Assembly: GCA_017525225.1 (NCBI GenBank) | Contig: JAFXTB010000054.1 | Location: 1 to 48,156 of the forward strand | DNA: 48,156 nucleotides | Direction of reading: 5' to 3' | Origin: Kiritimatiellia bacterium | GTDB taxonomy: Bacteria > Verrucomicrobiota > Kiritimatiellia > RFP12 > UBA1067 | Shown here: positions 16,591-24,288 of the stretch, one piece after another | How positions within the stretch are numbered: the stretch's first letter is position 1 | Layout of the letters: the number at the start of each line of letters is the position of its first letter | Position numbers and translations under genes: made by a program | Notes under the pieces: generated by a model | What the model was told of the DNA's origin: nothing | Databases searched by the model: none | Seen by the model: only the letters and a program-made list of their open reading frames with translations

Positions 16591-17931
16591 ATGTTCCGGT
16601 TGCTAGACAAACTCCACGCCCGACTGGGAGACTTCTGGTGGTATTCGCTGATGCTATTCTGCGCATGCCGCATTGCGGATGTCCTCAATGCGCTCGTGGG
16701 GTTGTGGCTGGTGCCGAAGTACGTGGGCCCGTCAGAGCTCGGTGCGGTCATGCCGCTCACGCAGTTTGCCAACTTTCTGGCCTTGCCTGCCGCAGCTTTC
16801 GCCAATACGTTCCGCAACGAGCTTACGCGTCTTTCTGTAAGCAGGGAGTTCGGCAAACTGAAAACGCTGATGCGCGGCGTGTTCATTGCCACGGCGGCCT
16901 TCCTCATTCTCGCCATAGTCGTCGCCCGCTTCACGCTTCCGCTATTCCTTGAACGGATCCGCATTGTTGAAGGCTCGTTGGGACTCATCATAATCGCCGC
17001 ATCCTTCATCTCGGCCGCATGTCCTGTCTACTCCTTTGCTCTGCAGGCGCTCAAGAAATTCAAGGCCCATGCCATTCTGAGCGCGATCGGAGCGCCGATA
17101 CGCTTTGTCACCATGCTTTTAGCAATGCCTTTTCGGGCGTTGTCGGGATATTTCATCGGACAGGCGGCGACACCTGCCTTCACGATGGTCGGCGATGTGC
17201 TCTGCCTGCGAAAGGAACTGGCGGTTCCTGCCGAACCTTATTGGGACCGCAGCGTATTCAAGCGTTTCCTCATACTTTTCGTCATCTTTGCCGGATGGTC
17301 CGCCACGGGTGGAATATCGGGACTGGTCGAATCGACCGTCCTTCGCCAGAGGTTGCCCGACCTCGACTCTGCAGGCTACTACATGGCCACGCGATTCTCT
17401 GAAATTGCCGGCTATTTCTTCTGTACCGTGTCATTCACCATCTTCCCCTATACTGCCGACATGGCTGCCGAGGGCAAGGACATGCGGCCATTGATCTTGA
17501 AGGCTTCGCTAGCCTCGATAGCATTCGGGGCACTAGTGGCGCTGCCATTTTTCTTCATTGCCAAGCCCATACTCGCAATCCTTCCACATGGCACGGAATA
17601 TGCCGCCTACTGGTGGGTCATACCTTGGTGCATAGGAATAACAGCCCTTACCTTCCCTTTCTCTTTCTACACGACGGCGGAAGTATCAGCACAGAAATTT
17701 GACTTCCTCAAGTGGCTCATACCATTCGATCTAGCCTATCCAGTGCTTCTCCTGCTGGTAACAGGTCACGGTCACCTTGCTGGTTTCATTCCCACATCAT
17801 GGACGGAATTCCTCACTGCCCATAACATCTACTCCCTTGAAACAATGCTCTTGTGGATGACAGGTGCAAACGCGATGAAACTGTTCTTCTGCCTCGCGGC
17901 GATGGCAAATGCCAAGCCAACATCAAAATGA
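16591..17931 (+). CDS. Wzx-like polysaccharide flippase (MATE/MOP superfamily)
   Basis: A 446-residue polytopic protein with roughly 12 hydrophobic segments. The first part (DVLNALVGLWLVPKYVGPSELG) resembles the opening helices of polysaccharide-biosynthesis flippases, which carry lipid-linked sugar units across the inner membrane. It opens the glycan region and converges with the FkbM gene with a 3-nt gap. Identification is by overall style rather than a strict motif, so other MOP exporters are possible. Confidence 0.75.
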   Translation: MFRLLDKLHARLGDFWWYSLMLFCACRIADVLNALVGLWLVPKYVGPSELGAVMPLTQFANFLALPAAAFANTFRNELTRLSVSREFGKLKTLMRGVFIATAAFLILAIVVARFTLPLFLERIRIVEGSLGLIIIAASFISAACPVYSFALQALKKFKAHAILSAIGAPIRFVTMLLAMPFRALSGYFIGQAATPAFTMVGDVLCLRKELAVPAEPYWDRSVFKRFLILFVIFAGWSATGGISGLVESTVLRQRLPDLDSAGYYMATRFSEIAGYFFCTVSFTIFPYTADMAAEGKDMRPLILKASLASIAFGALVALPFFFIAKPILAILPHGTEYAAYWWVIPWCIGITALTFPFSFYTTAEVSAQKFDFLKWLIPFDLAYPVLLLLVTGHGHLAGFIPTSWTEFLTAHNIYSLETMLLWMTGANAMKLFFCLAAMANAKPTSK

Positions 17932-17934
17932 ACG

Positions 17935-18861
17935 TCAGAAATTCCTGGCGTATATCATGCCCTTTCGGAAATAGGGTGGGTGAAGCCCGTTCATCAGGCA
18001 TATCATATAGCCATCGGAGAAAGACGTCTTGTAGCCCCATTCTTCAAGAAGCGCGGAAATGACTTCCGCATCCTCTTGACGATGATATGTACAGCAACTG
18101 AGCTTCACCTTGTGCGATAGGAAGAAGTCCTTGCTGCCCATAAGGACATCCTTCTCGTAGCCTTCTATATCCATCTTGACAAAACACGGTCTATCACTTG
18201 GAATTTTGATCGTGTCACTCAACCTAACAGTCTGCCCGCTTCCATCTCCTACTAGTTTGTTGAAAATAGTTACCTTGTCACTAAAAGGGCTAAAGGTACA
18301 TTCAAGCGGCTTTTGCCAACAAGGGAGCGCCTCGTAGAGATATATGTGACTAGCCATCTCCGAATATTGCAGGGCAAAAAGAGCCTCTGCACAACCGATG
18401 TCAATCACCACATCACCTGCTTCAACATGGTGCGACTGCGTGACATAAGTATGCGGAGACTTTTCTCTCAAACCACAGCCAAGTATCCCTTCATTCTCCA
18501 CAAAGTTTCTATAGGAGTTCTCCGCTCCGTGTGCTGATTCCGTATGGGGAAAATACAGCCGTTTGCCGTCATGTACCACAAACGGCAACTGGGCCCTGTT
18601 GTCAAAGCCAGAGACATATTGCGTTAGAGCAATCCCCTCGTTCCGTCTCGGATATGGAAATGCTTCAAGGCGTGAAACACTGCACAAGAATGAAATCTCG
18701 TCGGCGTATTGAACGCGTACATTGTCTGGAAGCGCGAGAACGGCCTTCGTCAGATTCTGTTTCTTCATCCTTTCACGCACGGCATGACATGCAAGCCTTA
18801 TACCACGAATGGGATTACATACCGAATCAAGTAGGAAGACAAAGAACTCGTCGACTGTCAT
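17935..18861 (-). CDS. FkbM-family methyltransferase
   Basis: A 308-residue protein. A SAM-binding start is seen as DVVIDIGCAEALFALQYSE (about residues 150-168), followed later by FVKMDIEGYEKDVLMG, the FkbM signature. The N-terminal 140 residues are specific to this subgroup. FkbM enzymes O-methylate sugars or small molecules, and in this neighbourhood a glycan hydroxyl is the likely target. AGGAG precedes the ATG. The gene is AT-richer than the housekeeping part of the window, as are several glycan genes here. Confidence 0.85.
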   Translation of the reverse strand: MTVDEFFVFLLDSVCNPIRGIRLACHAVRERMKKQNLTKAVLALPDNVRVQYADEISFLCSVSRLEAFPYPRRNEGIALTQYVSGFDNRAQLPFVVHDGKRLYFPHTESAHGAENSYRNFVENEGILGCGLREKSPHTYVTQSHHVEAGDVVIDIGCAEALFALQYSEMASHIYLYEALPCWQKPLECTFSPFSDKVTIFNKLVGDGSGQTVRLSDTIKIPSDRPCFVKMDIEGYEKDVLMGSKDFFLSHKVKLSCCTYHRQEDAEVISALLEEWGYKTSFSDGYMICLMNGLHPPYFRKGMIYARNF

Positions 18862-18880
18862 TTCACACTTCTCCTAAAGC

Positions 18881-18958
18881 CTAAAACAATGTACTCCACA
18901 CAAATGACGCGAAAATATTACCTGTTTCCATATTATCCACCATAATACCTAACTTCAT
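18881..18958 (-). CDS. possible 25-residue leaderless upstream ORF of the FkbM gene
   Basis: ATG at 18958 lies 8 nt after TGCTATACT and opens a frame of 25 codons (beginning MKLGIMVDNMETG, ending STLF) that stops 19 nt before the FkbM ATG. It may be a leader peptide, or only untranslated leader that happens to start with ATG. The 203 nt between it and vapB hold the vapBC promoter and a 12-bp direct repeat. Confidence 0.3.
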   Translation of the reverse strand: MKLGIMVDNMETGNIFASFVWSTLF

Positions 18959-18966
18959 GCGGCAAA

Positions 18967-18975
18967 AGTATAGCA
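18967..18975 (-). promoter_or_regulatory. extended -10 of the FkbM unit
   Basis: TGCTATACT on the minus strand. Transcription from here gives a leader of about 100 nt before the FkbM start, or a leaderless start at the small upstream ORF. Confidence 0.5.
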
Positions 18976-19007
18976 TATATGACTCATCATGGTCAACTGT
19001 CGGGGAA

Positions 19008-19060
19008 GTACAAACTGGGCGATAGACCATTGGTCACCAGACAATCACGTACAAACTGGG
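19008..19060. repeat. two copies of GTACAAACTGGG, 41 nt apart
   Basis: An identical 12-mer occurs at 19008-19019 and 19049-19060 in the gap before vapB. No transposase or long inverted repeat accompanies it, so its role is unknown. It may be a binding site pair or an old insertion scar. Confidence 0.5.
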
Positions 19061-19104
19061 GGAATCTACGGTCTCACCGGCCTCACATTTCCTCACTTTC
19101 CCAC

Positions 19105-19140
19105 TTGACTTTGTCAGCAAGTTGATTCATAATATGAATC
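19105..19140 (+). promoter_or_regulatory. vapBC promoter with palindromic operator
   Basis: TTGACT (19105-19110), 17 nt, then CATAAT (19128-19133). A perfect palindrome GATTCAT-AAT-ATGAATC (19124-19140) covers the -10 box, as expected for repression by the ribbon-helix-helix antitoxin or its toxin complex. A diverged copy of this promoter occurs at 24217-24245. Confidence 0.7.
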
Positions 19141-19161
19141 ACCTGAAGGAGAATAAGAATC

Positions 19162-19416
19162 ATGACAACAATGACCATCCATGCCGACGATGTTTTCGCC
19201 GAAGCGCTACGTACATACGCCCGCAGATCGGGGAAGAGCATAAATCAGACGGTAAAAGATCTGCTTGCACCGATTCTTGGCATTGTCAAGAAGCGTACAG
19301 GCGATGCCGACAACCCTTTCATGAAGTTCTGTGGCGTTTTACCGAAGGACACAAAAGTCAACTTTGACAAGGCTATTGCAACTCAGCGTAGGATCGATTC
19401 GGAGATGTGGAAATGA
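19162..19416 (+). CDS. VapB-like antitoxin (ribbon-helix-helix type)
   Basis: An 84-residue protein with a short beta-strand start (MTIHADDVF) followed by two helices (AEALRTYARRSGKSINQTVKDLL), the layout of a ribbon-helix-helix DNA-binding domain. A charged tail with a conserved-looking DNPFMKFCGVLP follows, the likely toxin-binding part. AAGGAG lies upstream. Its last four bases (ATGA) overlap the toxin start. Inferred role: neutralise the PIN toxin and repress the operon at the palindrome over its -10. Confidence 0.75.
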   Translation: MTTMTIHADDVFAEALRTYARRSGKSINQTVKDLLAPILGIVKKRTGDADNPFMKFCGVLPKDTKVNFDKAIATQRRIDSEMWK

Positions 19417-19811
19417 ACGAAATCGCGATTCTCGATTCAAACGCAATAATTTCGCTTCTGGATGGCAACAAAGCCGTTGCACGGATGCTGAAAACCGCCC
19501 GGCAGGTTCTCATTCCGGCTATCGTATGCGGTGAGATCGATGCAGGGACGCAAGGTAGTACTAAACGGGAGAAGGCGGCGCGCGAAGCCTTTGCCTCTTT
19601 TCTGGAGATGGAACAGGTAGCCGTGCTGTCCATCACGCGAAAGACAGGGGAATTCTACGCACGTGTATTCGCTTTTCTGAAATCCGCCGGTACACCCATC
19701 CCCACGAACGATATCTGGATCGCCGCCAGCGTACTTGAAACGGGAGGCATGCTTATAACAACCGACAGGCACCTCCTCGCGTTGCCTCTCATCATGGCGA
19801 AAACCTTCTGA
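19413..19811 (+). CDS. VapC-type PIN-domain ribonuclease toxin
   Basis: A 132-residue PIN-domain protein. Acidic active-site residues are visible in LDSNAIISLLD (first Asp), IVCGEIDAG (Glu), PTNDIWIAASVLE (Asp) and TTDRHL (Asp). PIN toxins cut tRNA or rRNA and are held inactive by the antitoxin made just upstream. The start is the ATG at 19413 inside the antitoxin stop; the longer frame at 19407 adds two residues only. The GT9 gene begins 10 nt after its stop, so the toxin-antitoxin pair may be co-transcribed with glycan genes. Confidence 0.88.
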   Translation: MNEIAILDSNAIISLLDGNKAVARMLKTARQVLIPAIVCGEIDAGTQGSTKREKAAREAFASFLEMEQVAVLSITRKTGEFYARVFAFLKSAGTPIPTNDIWIAASVLETGGMLITTDRHLLALPLIMAKTF

Positions 19812-19821
19812 TCATTTAAAC

Positions 19822-20943
19822 ATGAACCTCCGACGCCATATTATTCGCCTTGCGGAAAACATCAGTCGCAAGACCTATTTCCTTGACGGTCTGAAGACAC
19901 GATTGGGGATTTCACGATTCATCCTCAAAATACTAGTACCACCCGTCTCGGCAAATGATCGGTTGAAGATATTGTCTTCACTAGACAAGGATTACATTAC
20001 CCGAAAAATCCAACGGGTCATACAATGCGGACATATTCCGTCGTTCTGGATACTGCTCACCCATTCCATGGGCGATATCGTTGCGTGTGAACCAATTGTC
20101 CGATACCTAAAGCAACTTGTTCCAGATGCTAAAATCGGTTGGATCGTAAGGCGTCCGTTCCGTGAACTGTTGGAATTCAATCCCAATATCAACTCCATCA
20201 TAACTGTTGAGAATCTGGCAGAGGGCAAGGATAGGGTCGCAATGTTGGCCGCCGAATCGCCAAACGTTATTATCGTTGACTGCCATTTTGACGGAACCTC
20301 ATGTTCGGCGACCAACAAGATATTCCGTAATACCGCAAATCCGAATGTCAACATTCATACATACTATTCTATCGGCTCCCTTCTTGAGACATATTCTTTG
20401 GCGGCAGGTCTACCGCCATTGACAGATGCGCCAACATTCCATTTTGGTGGGAATCCCGCAATTCCATCCGGTATCAGTAAAAGACGAATCGTATTCCATT
20501 GCCATGCTTCCGAACGATGTCGTGACTGGACAGACGAGAAATGGAACCAACTGGCCAGCAAACTGACAGAAACAGGCCGACAAATCGTAGAGGTAGGAAC
20601 AAAGCGGGTGCTTAATTGTCGGCAGAACTCCATATTCGATTTCACAGGTTATCAAGATCTGCAGACAATCGCTTGCATAATAAGAGACGCCGATGTATTT
20701 GTCGGCATTGATAGCGTATTCGCCCATGTCGCCAATGCCGTTAAAACACCTTCCATAGTGCTACTAGGAAAATACCGTAATTTCGAATCCTACTTTCCGT
20801 ATACAGGGGCATTTGCCCATTCGGAATCTTTTCAAGTAATTCACGCACCCAAAGGGCAACCAGCTGCAGAAATCAAGGTAGAAACTGTCTTTGCTGCAAT
20901 ACAGAAGATGTTATCACTTACAGCATCTGTCCCAACGGCCTGA
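19822..20943 (+). CDS. GT9 (heptosyltransferase-like) glycosyltransferase
   Basis: A 373-residue protein of the ADP-heptose:LPS heptosyltransferase superfamily. Seen are HSMGDIVACEPIVRYLKQL near the N-terminal domain start, KRRIVFHCHASERCRDWTDEKWNQL in the middle, and VGIDSVFAHVANAVKTPSIVLLG as the sugar-nucleotide-binding segment near the end. It has an extra N-terminal 65 residues before the usual GT9 start. It lies next to gmhB and hldE, which supply ADP-heptose, so heptose transfer is plausible. Its 3' end overlaps that of gmhB by 26 nt. Confidence 0.82.
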   Translation: MNLRRHIIRLAENISRKTYFLDGLKTRLGISRFILKILVPPVSANDRLKILSSLDKDYITRKIQRVIQCGHIPSFWILLTHSMGDIVACEPIVRYLKQLVPDAKIGWIVRRPFRELLEFNPNINSIITVENLAEGKDRVAMLAAESPNVIIVDCHFDGTSCSATNKIFRNTANPNVNIHTYYSIGSLLETYSLAAGLPPLTDAPTFHFGGNPAIPSGISKRRIVFHCHASERCRDWTDEKWNQLASKLTETGRQIVEVGTKRVLNCRQNSIFDFTGYQDLQTIACIIRDADVFVGIDSVFAHVANAVKTPSIVLLGKYRNFESYFPYTGAFAHSESFQVIHAPKGQPAAEIKVETVFAAIQKMLSLTASVPTA

Positions 20944-21379
20944 ATTCCCCTTCAAAAAGAAGGTTCGTTCCTACACCGGCACGTCGGCCAGCTTCGATGT
21001 CCCTGTCTCGATCACCAATGTTTACGGATAAGGCCATGTCGATATCGTATTTCGCCTGTGCCTTCAGGAAAAGCCCCGGCTCTGGCTTGCGATCAGGCCC
21101 CTCCAGCGATGGGCAATGAAACACATCCGTAATGGTCACGCTAGCTGCTGCAAATCTGTCCACCATGTACTTCGTGACCACGGCGAAATCAGCTTCCGTG
21201 AAATACCCACGTTCAATGCCGCTCTGGTTGGTAACGACAATTATCAAGTACCCCTTCTCTTGCGCCATGCGGCAGAAATCGAAGACCCCGTCAATGAATA
21301 CGAACCGCTCCGGTTCGTACACATAACCGTAGTCAACATTGATCGTGCCGTCACGATCCAGAAAGAGGGCCTTCGTCAC
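20918..21379 (-). CDS. gmhB: GmhB-like heptose-1,7-bisphosphate phosphatase
   Basis: A 153-residue HAD phosphatase: nucleophile motif FLDRDGTIN (7-15), VVTNQSGIERGYF (motif II), RKPEPGLFL (Lys of motif III) and NIGDRDRDIEAG (motif IV). It removes the 7-phosphate between the two HldE steps of ADP-heptose synthesis. The loop before RKP is short and holds only one Cys, so the four-ligand zinc site of E. coli GmhB is missing. The start is GTG at 21379, overlapping the hldE stop. It is assigned by motifs plus its position behind hldE. Confidence 0.85.
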   Translation of the reverse strand: MTKALFLDRDGTINVDYGYVYEPERFVFIDGVFDFCRMAQEKGYLIIVVTNQSGIERGYFTEADFAVVTKYMVDRFAAASVTITDVFHCPSLEGPDRKPEPGLFLKAQAKYDIDMALSVNIGDRDRDIEAGRRAGVGTNLLFEGEFRPLGQML

Positions 21380-22872
21380 TGTCTGCGCATTCTTTCAGCG
21401 ATGGCGGTGGTTGAATATCCGTCAACGCGCTTGAGTGTAACCGCACTGCCGCCGATGGACTTGACAAATCTACCTTCCGGCCAGTCCTTGAGCGCGTACC
21501 CTTCCTTTGCGATCACATTCGGACGCAACTTCCGCACAAGCGGCAATGCCGTACGGTCGCCAAACACGACCACGAAATCGACACATTCCAGCTCCGCGAG
21601 CAACGCCGTTCGCGTTGCTTCGTCCTGTATAGGACGTCCAGGTCCCTTGTTCGCGCGTATCCATGCATCGGAATTCACGCCAACCACAAGCACGTCGCAA
21701 AGTTTCCTGGCTTTACGAAGAGATGTCAAGTGTCCTAGATGGCAACAATCGAAACACCCATTGGTGAAGCCAATCTTCTTGCCCTGCTTCTTCAACCTTG
21801 TCACTTCGCGCTGAAGCTCATCCACCGATACGATCTTGCGTCTTGGACTGGCACCAGCGTTCGACAACGCCGAATCAAGTTCTTCCGCCGAAACCGAAGC
21901 CGTACCGAGTTTCCCTACGACGATCCCTGCGGCAGCGTTTGCGATCTGCATGGCATCTGCCATCCCAGCCCCCGCACCCATCGCGGCCGCCAAAGCCGCG
22001 ATCGTGGTATCGCCTGCACCAGACACGTCAAAGACCTCCTGTGCCCTGGTAGGGAGGTAAATCGCACCATTAACAGGCTTCTCGGAAGGAACGTACAGCA
22101 TCCCGTATTCGCCAAGCGTTATCAACAGGCCACCGATATTGCATCGTGCCAGAAAATCTCCTGCCGCACGAATCAATTCCTTTTGGAAACCTTCGCCGAC
22201 AGGGTTGAATCGTTTGCCCGAGACATCCGAGAATTCCTTCAGATTGGGCTTCACCAGCGTAGCGCCAACATACTTCTGATAATCACGTCCTTTGGGATCG
22301 ACTACTACCGGTTTCCCTGCCGTTCGGCAATACCCAATTATCTTCTCCGTCAGTTTCGCACCAAGAAAACCTTTTCCGTAATCGGACAACACGACGATAT
22401 CGCATTCCGCAATCTTCTCCTTCACCATGTCGGCGACAAGAACAGTCAATTTTCCGTCGAGTTCCACGACCTGCTCTTCATCGATGCGCATGACATGGTT
22501 GTTGCCGGCTATAAGCCGTGTCTTGATCGCAGTACAGCAGTTATCCTGATGGAAGAATGTCACCGCCACGCCATTGTCATCAAGAATGTCACCGAGGCGT
22601 TTTGACATTTTGTCCCGGCCCGTACGGGCAACAAGCTGTACACTACATCCAAGACAGGACAGATTCATCGCGGTATTGCCGGCCCCGCCAGGCATTTCAA
22701 TTGTCCTCGAGGGGCAAAATACAGGGACAGGCGCTTCGGGCGAAATCCGTTCGATCTTGCCATACTGGAATCGATCCAACAGCACATCGCCTACGACCAG
22801 TACGCGGACGGACGAGAAACGATCGACTATCGTTCTTATCGAATTGCCATCTTCTGTCTTCACCGATTTCAT
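21376..22872 (-). CDS. hldE: bifunctional heptose-7-phosphate kinase / heptose-1-phosphate adenylyltransferase
   Basis: A 498-residue fusion. The N-terminal ribokinase-like domain shows VVGDVLLDRF (26-35), PGGAGNTAMN (61-70) and DVSGAGDT. The C-terminal nucleotidyltransferase domain shows FTNGCFDCCHLGHLTSL, containing the HxGH signature, and VVGVNSDAWIRANKGPGRP. Together they phosphorylate heptose 7-phosphate and, after GmhB, transfer AMP to give ADP-heptose for LPS core. The start at 22872 has AAGGA upstream; the 12-residue extension to 22908 is unlikely. gmhA and hldD are not in the window. Confidence 0.95.
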   Translation of the reverse strand: MKSVKTEDGNSIRTIVDRFSSVRVLVVGDVLLDRFQYGKIERISPEAPVPVFCPSRTIEMPGGAGNTAMNLSCLGCSVQLVARTGRDKMSKRLGDILDDNGVAVTFFHQDNCCTAIKTRLIAGNNHVMRIDEEQVVELDGKLTVLVADMVKEKIAECDIVVLSDYGKGFLGAKLTEKIIGYCRTAGKPVVVDPKGRDYQKYVGATLVKPNLKEFSDVSGKRFNPVGEGFQKELIRAAGDFLARCNIGGLLITLGEYGMLYVPSEKPVNGAIYLPTRAQEVFDVSGAGDTTIAALAAAMGAGAGMADAMQIANAAAGIVVGKLGTASVSAEELDSALSNAGASPRRKIVSVDELQREVTRLKKQGKKIGFTNGCFDCCHLGHLTSLRKARKLCDVLVVGVNSDAWIRANKGPGRPIQDEATRTALLAELECVDFVVVFGDRTALPLVRKLRPNVIAKEGYALKDWPEGRFVKSIGGSAVTLKRVDGYSTTAIAERMRRQ

Positions 22873-22985
22873 CACATCTTTCCTTAAATTATTCGTCATC
22901 AGTCTCAATGAATCTTACGACCACACTTAACGCAAATCCAAAGTTGTGGCCGTCATGTCCTTATTCTCCCAAATGTCTAGTCCAT

Positions 22986-23014
22986 AGTATACACTTCATT
23001 TGATGCCATGTCAA
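22986..23014 (-). promoter_or_regulatory. promoter of hldE-gmhB
   Basis: Minus strand TTGACA (23014-23009), a 17-nt spacer and TATACT (22991-22986), an almost consensus pair. The -35 overlaps the stop codon of the AAA ATPase gene. The leader of about 105 nt contains a further AAGGAC-ATG with nine codons, a possible leader peptide. Confidence 0.7.
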
Positions 23015-24126
23015 TGTCTACGGAGATATTCCGCGAAAAGACGATCGTAAACGACATACCCATCCGGCGCAGGATAGACGAGTTCTTTCTCAACAAGCAT
23101 CTTCAAGGACGTTTTCACACTGCTGGCTGCGCGCAACCCATGCCGTGCGACAAAGTCGCCAGACTGCGGAGCCGTCACCTTCCGATCTACGGCAATTGCG
23201 CGAAGCAGGCGTCGCGCCCCCGGCGGCAGAAGTTCCATGATACGCTGCTGGTCGTATTCGCAGGCACGCACACGCCTCGTGACGGCAGCGTCCAGCTGGG
23301 ATACATCTTTGACATCCTCGCCGCATGCGTAGAATTCCCAGAGTATCGCCTGCACATACCAGGTTATGCCGTCAAACCTGTCATACAGCGCATGAAAGAC
23401 CTTACGGTCAAGGCGCCATTTCTTCTCCGCAAAAAAACGCGAGGCGAATCTGTAGTACGCATCCTCTGGTATGACGTCCAGCGGCATCATGTACGTCGAT
23501 TGGTAGAAAGGCCGCTTGGGGGAAGTGAACATTTCACGCATCAGACGCTGTTTCGATCCGGAAAAGATGAATCGCGCCGAAGAAAATTGCACGTATCCAC
23601 GAAGCGTCGCCTCGACTCCCTTCTCAGGATACTCGCCTATCTGCTGGAATTCGTCCAACGCTATCACAACCTTGCGCCCACGTTCCTTGAGATAGTCGAA
23701 TACCTGCGCGAGCGTTTTTTCCGGACGTTTAGAAGACACATCGAATGACAGCGACGGACGTCCGGTAGTACTGTCGTACGACAATGTCGGCCGCAGGCTC
23801 TGTATCAGCTGCCGTGCCACGCCACCGGCCTTTTCAAGTGGCGTATCGAGTTTCCCAATCACAGCCCCCGCAAAAACAGATGTGAATTCCGCAAGGTTCT
23901 GCGTACCAAACAGATCTATGTAGATCGTTTCGTATTCCCCCTCCTTGGCAAGGCGATGGAACAAGTTACAGACAAGACCAGTCTTGCCGTAGCGGCGCGG
24001 CGACAGAAGCGTTACATTGGCGCCGTTGACCAATGCACGATGCAACTCTTCCGTCTCCGCGACACGATCGCAGAAATACGACGGTCCTTCGTAACCGACA
24101 AGGACAAATGGGTTAGTCAATTTCAT
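23011..24126 (-). CDS. AAA ATPase of the ATPase_2 (PF01637-like) family
   Basis: A 371-residue STAND-type ATPase. It starts MKLTNPFVLVGYEGPSYFCDR, then Walker A LSPRRYGKTGL (41-51), Walker B VVIALDEFQQI, a sensor segment FIFSGSKQRLM, and a C-terminal winged-helix part with SVKTSLKMLVEKELV. Such genes occur in many copies in gut Bacteroidota and similar genomes, often near variable regions; their task is unknown. A TGGTATAAT box ends 6 nt before the ATG, with no ribosome-binding site. A decayed copy of its 5' end lies at 28616-28672. Confidence 0.85.
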   Translation of the reverse strand: MKLTNPFVLVGYEGPSYFCDRVAETEELHRALVNGANVTLLSPRRYGKTGLVCNLFHRLAKEGEYETIYIDLFGTQNLAEFTSVFAGAVIGKLDTPLEKAGGVARQLIQSLRPTLSYDSTTGRPSLSFDVSSKRPEKTLAQVFDYLKERGRKVVIALDEFQQIGEYPEKGVEATLRGYVQFSSARFIFSGSKQRLMREMFTSPKRPFYQSTYMMPLDVIPEDAYYRFASRFFAEKKWRLDRKVFHALYDRFDGITWYVQAILWEFYACGEDVKDVSQLDAAVTRRVRACEYDQQRIMELLPPGARRLLRAIAVDRKVTAPQSGDFVARHGLRAASSVKTSLKMLVEKELVYPAPDGYVVYDRLFAEYLRRH

Positions 24127-24132
24127 GATGAC

Positions 24133-24141
24133 ATTATACCA
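24133..24141 (-). promoter_or_regulatory. extended -10 of the AAA ATPase gene
   Basis: TGGTATAAT on the minus strand, exactly 6 nt before the ATG at 24126, predicting transcription start at the A of ATG. Confidence 0.6.
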
Positions 24142-24216
24142 TATCCAACGCCATCACGCAATAACCGTCACGCAATTTACGCGATACGCGATGGCTGTGC
24201 ATTGCCTTTTTCTCGC

Positions 24217-24245
24217 TTGACTTCGGCGGCAAGTTGGTTCATAAT
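24217..24245 (+). promoter_or_regulatory. promoter resembling a diverged copy of the vapBC promoter
   Basis: TTGACT, 17-nt spacer, CATAAT. Over 42 nt starting at 24216 it agrees at 35 positions with the vapBC promoter starting at 19104, including spacer bases. The operator palindrome has decayed (GGTTCAT-AAT-ACAAATC). It now stands before a polytopic membrane protein gene. Confidence 0.65.
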
Positions 24246-24288
24246 ACAAATCATCTGCGAGAGTAATAGACATGGAACAGAGATAAAC

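Noticed and set aside
19008-19060. Insertion sequence or CRISPR at the 12-bp direct repeats
   Set aside because: Only two copies, no transposase, no regular spacers; nowhere in the window is a repeat-spacer array or IS element visible.
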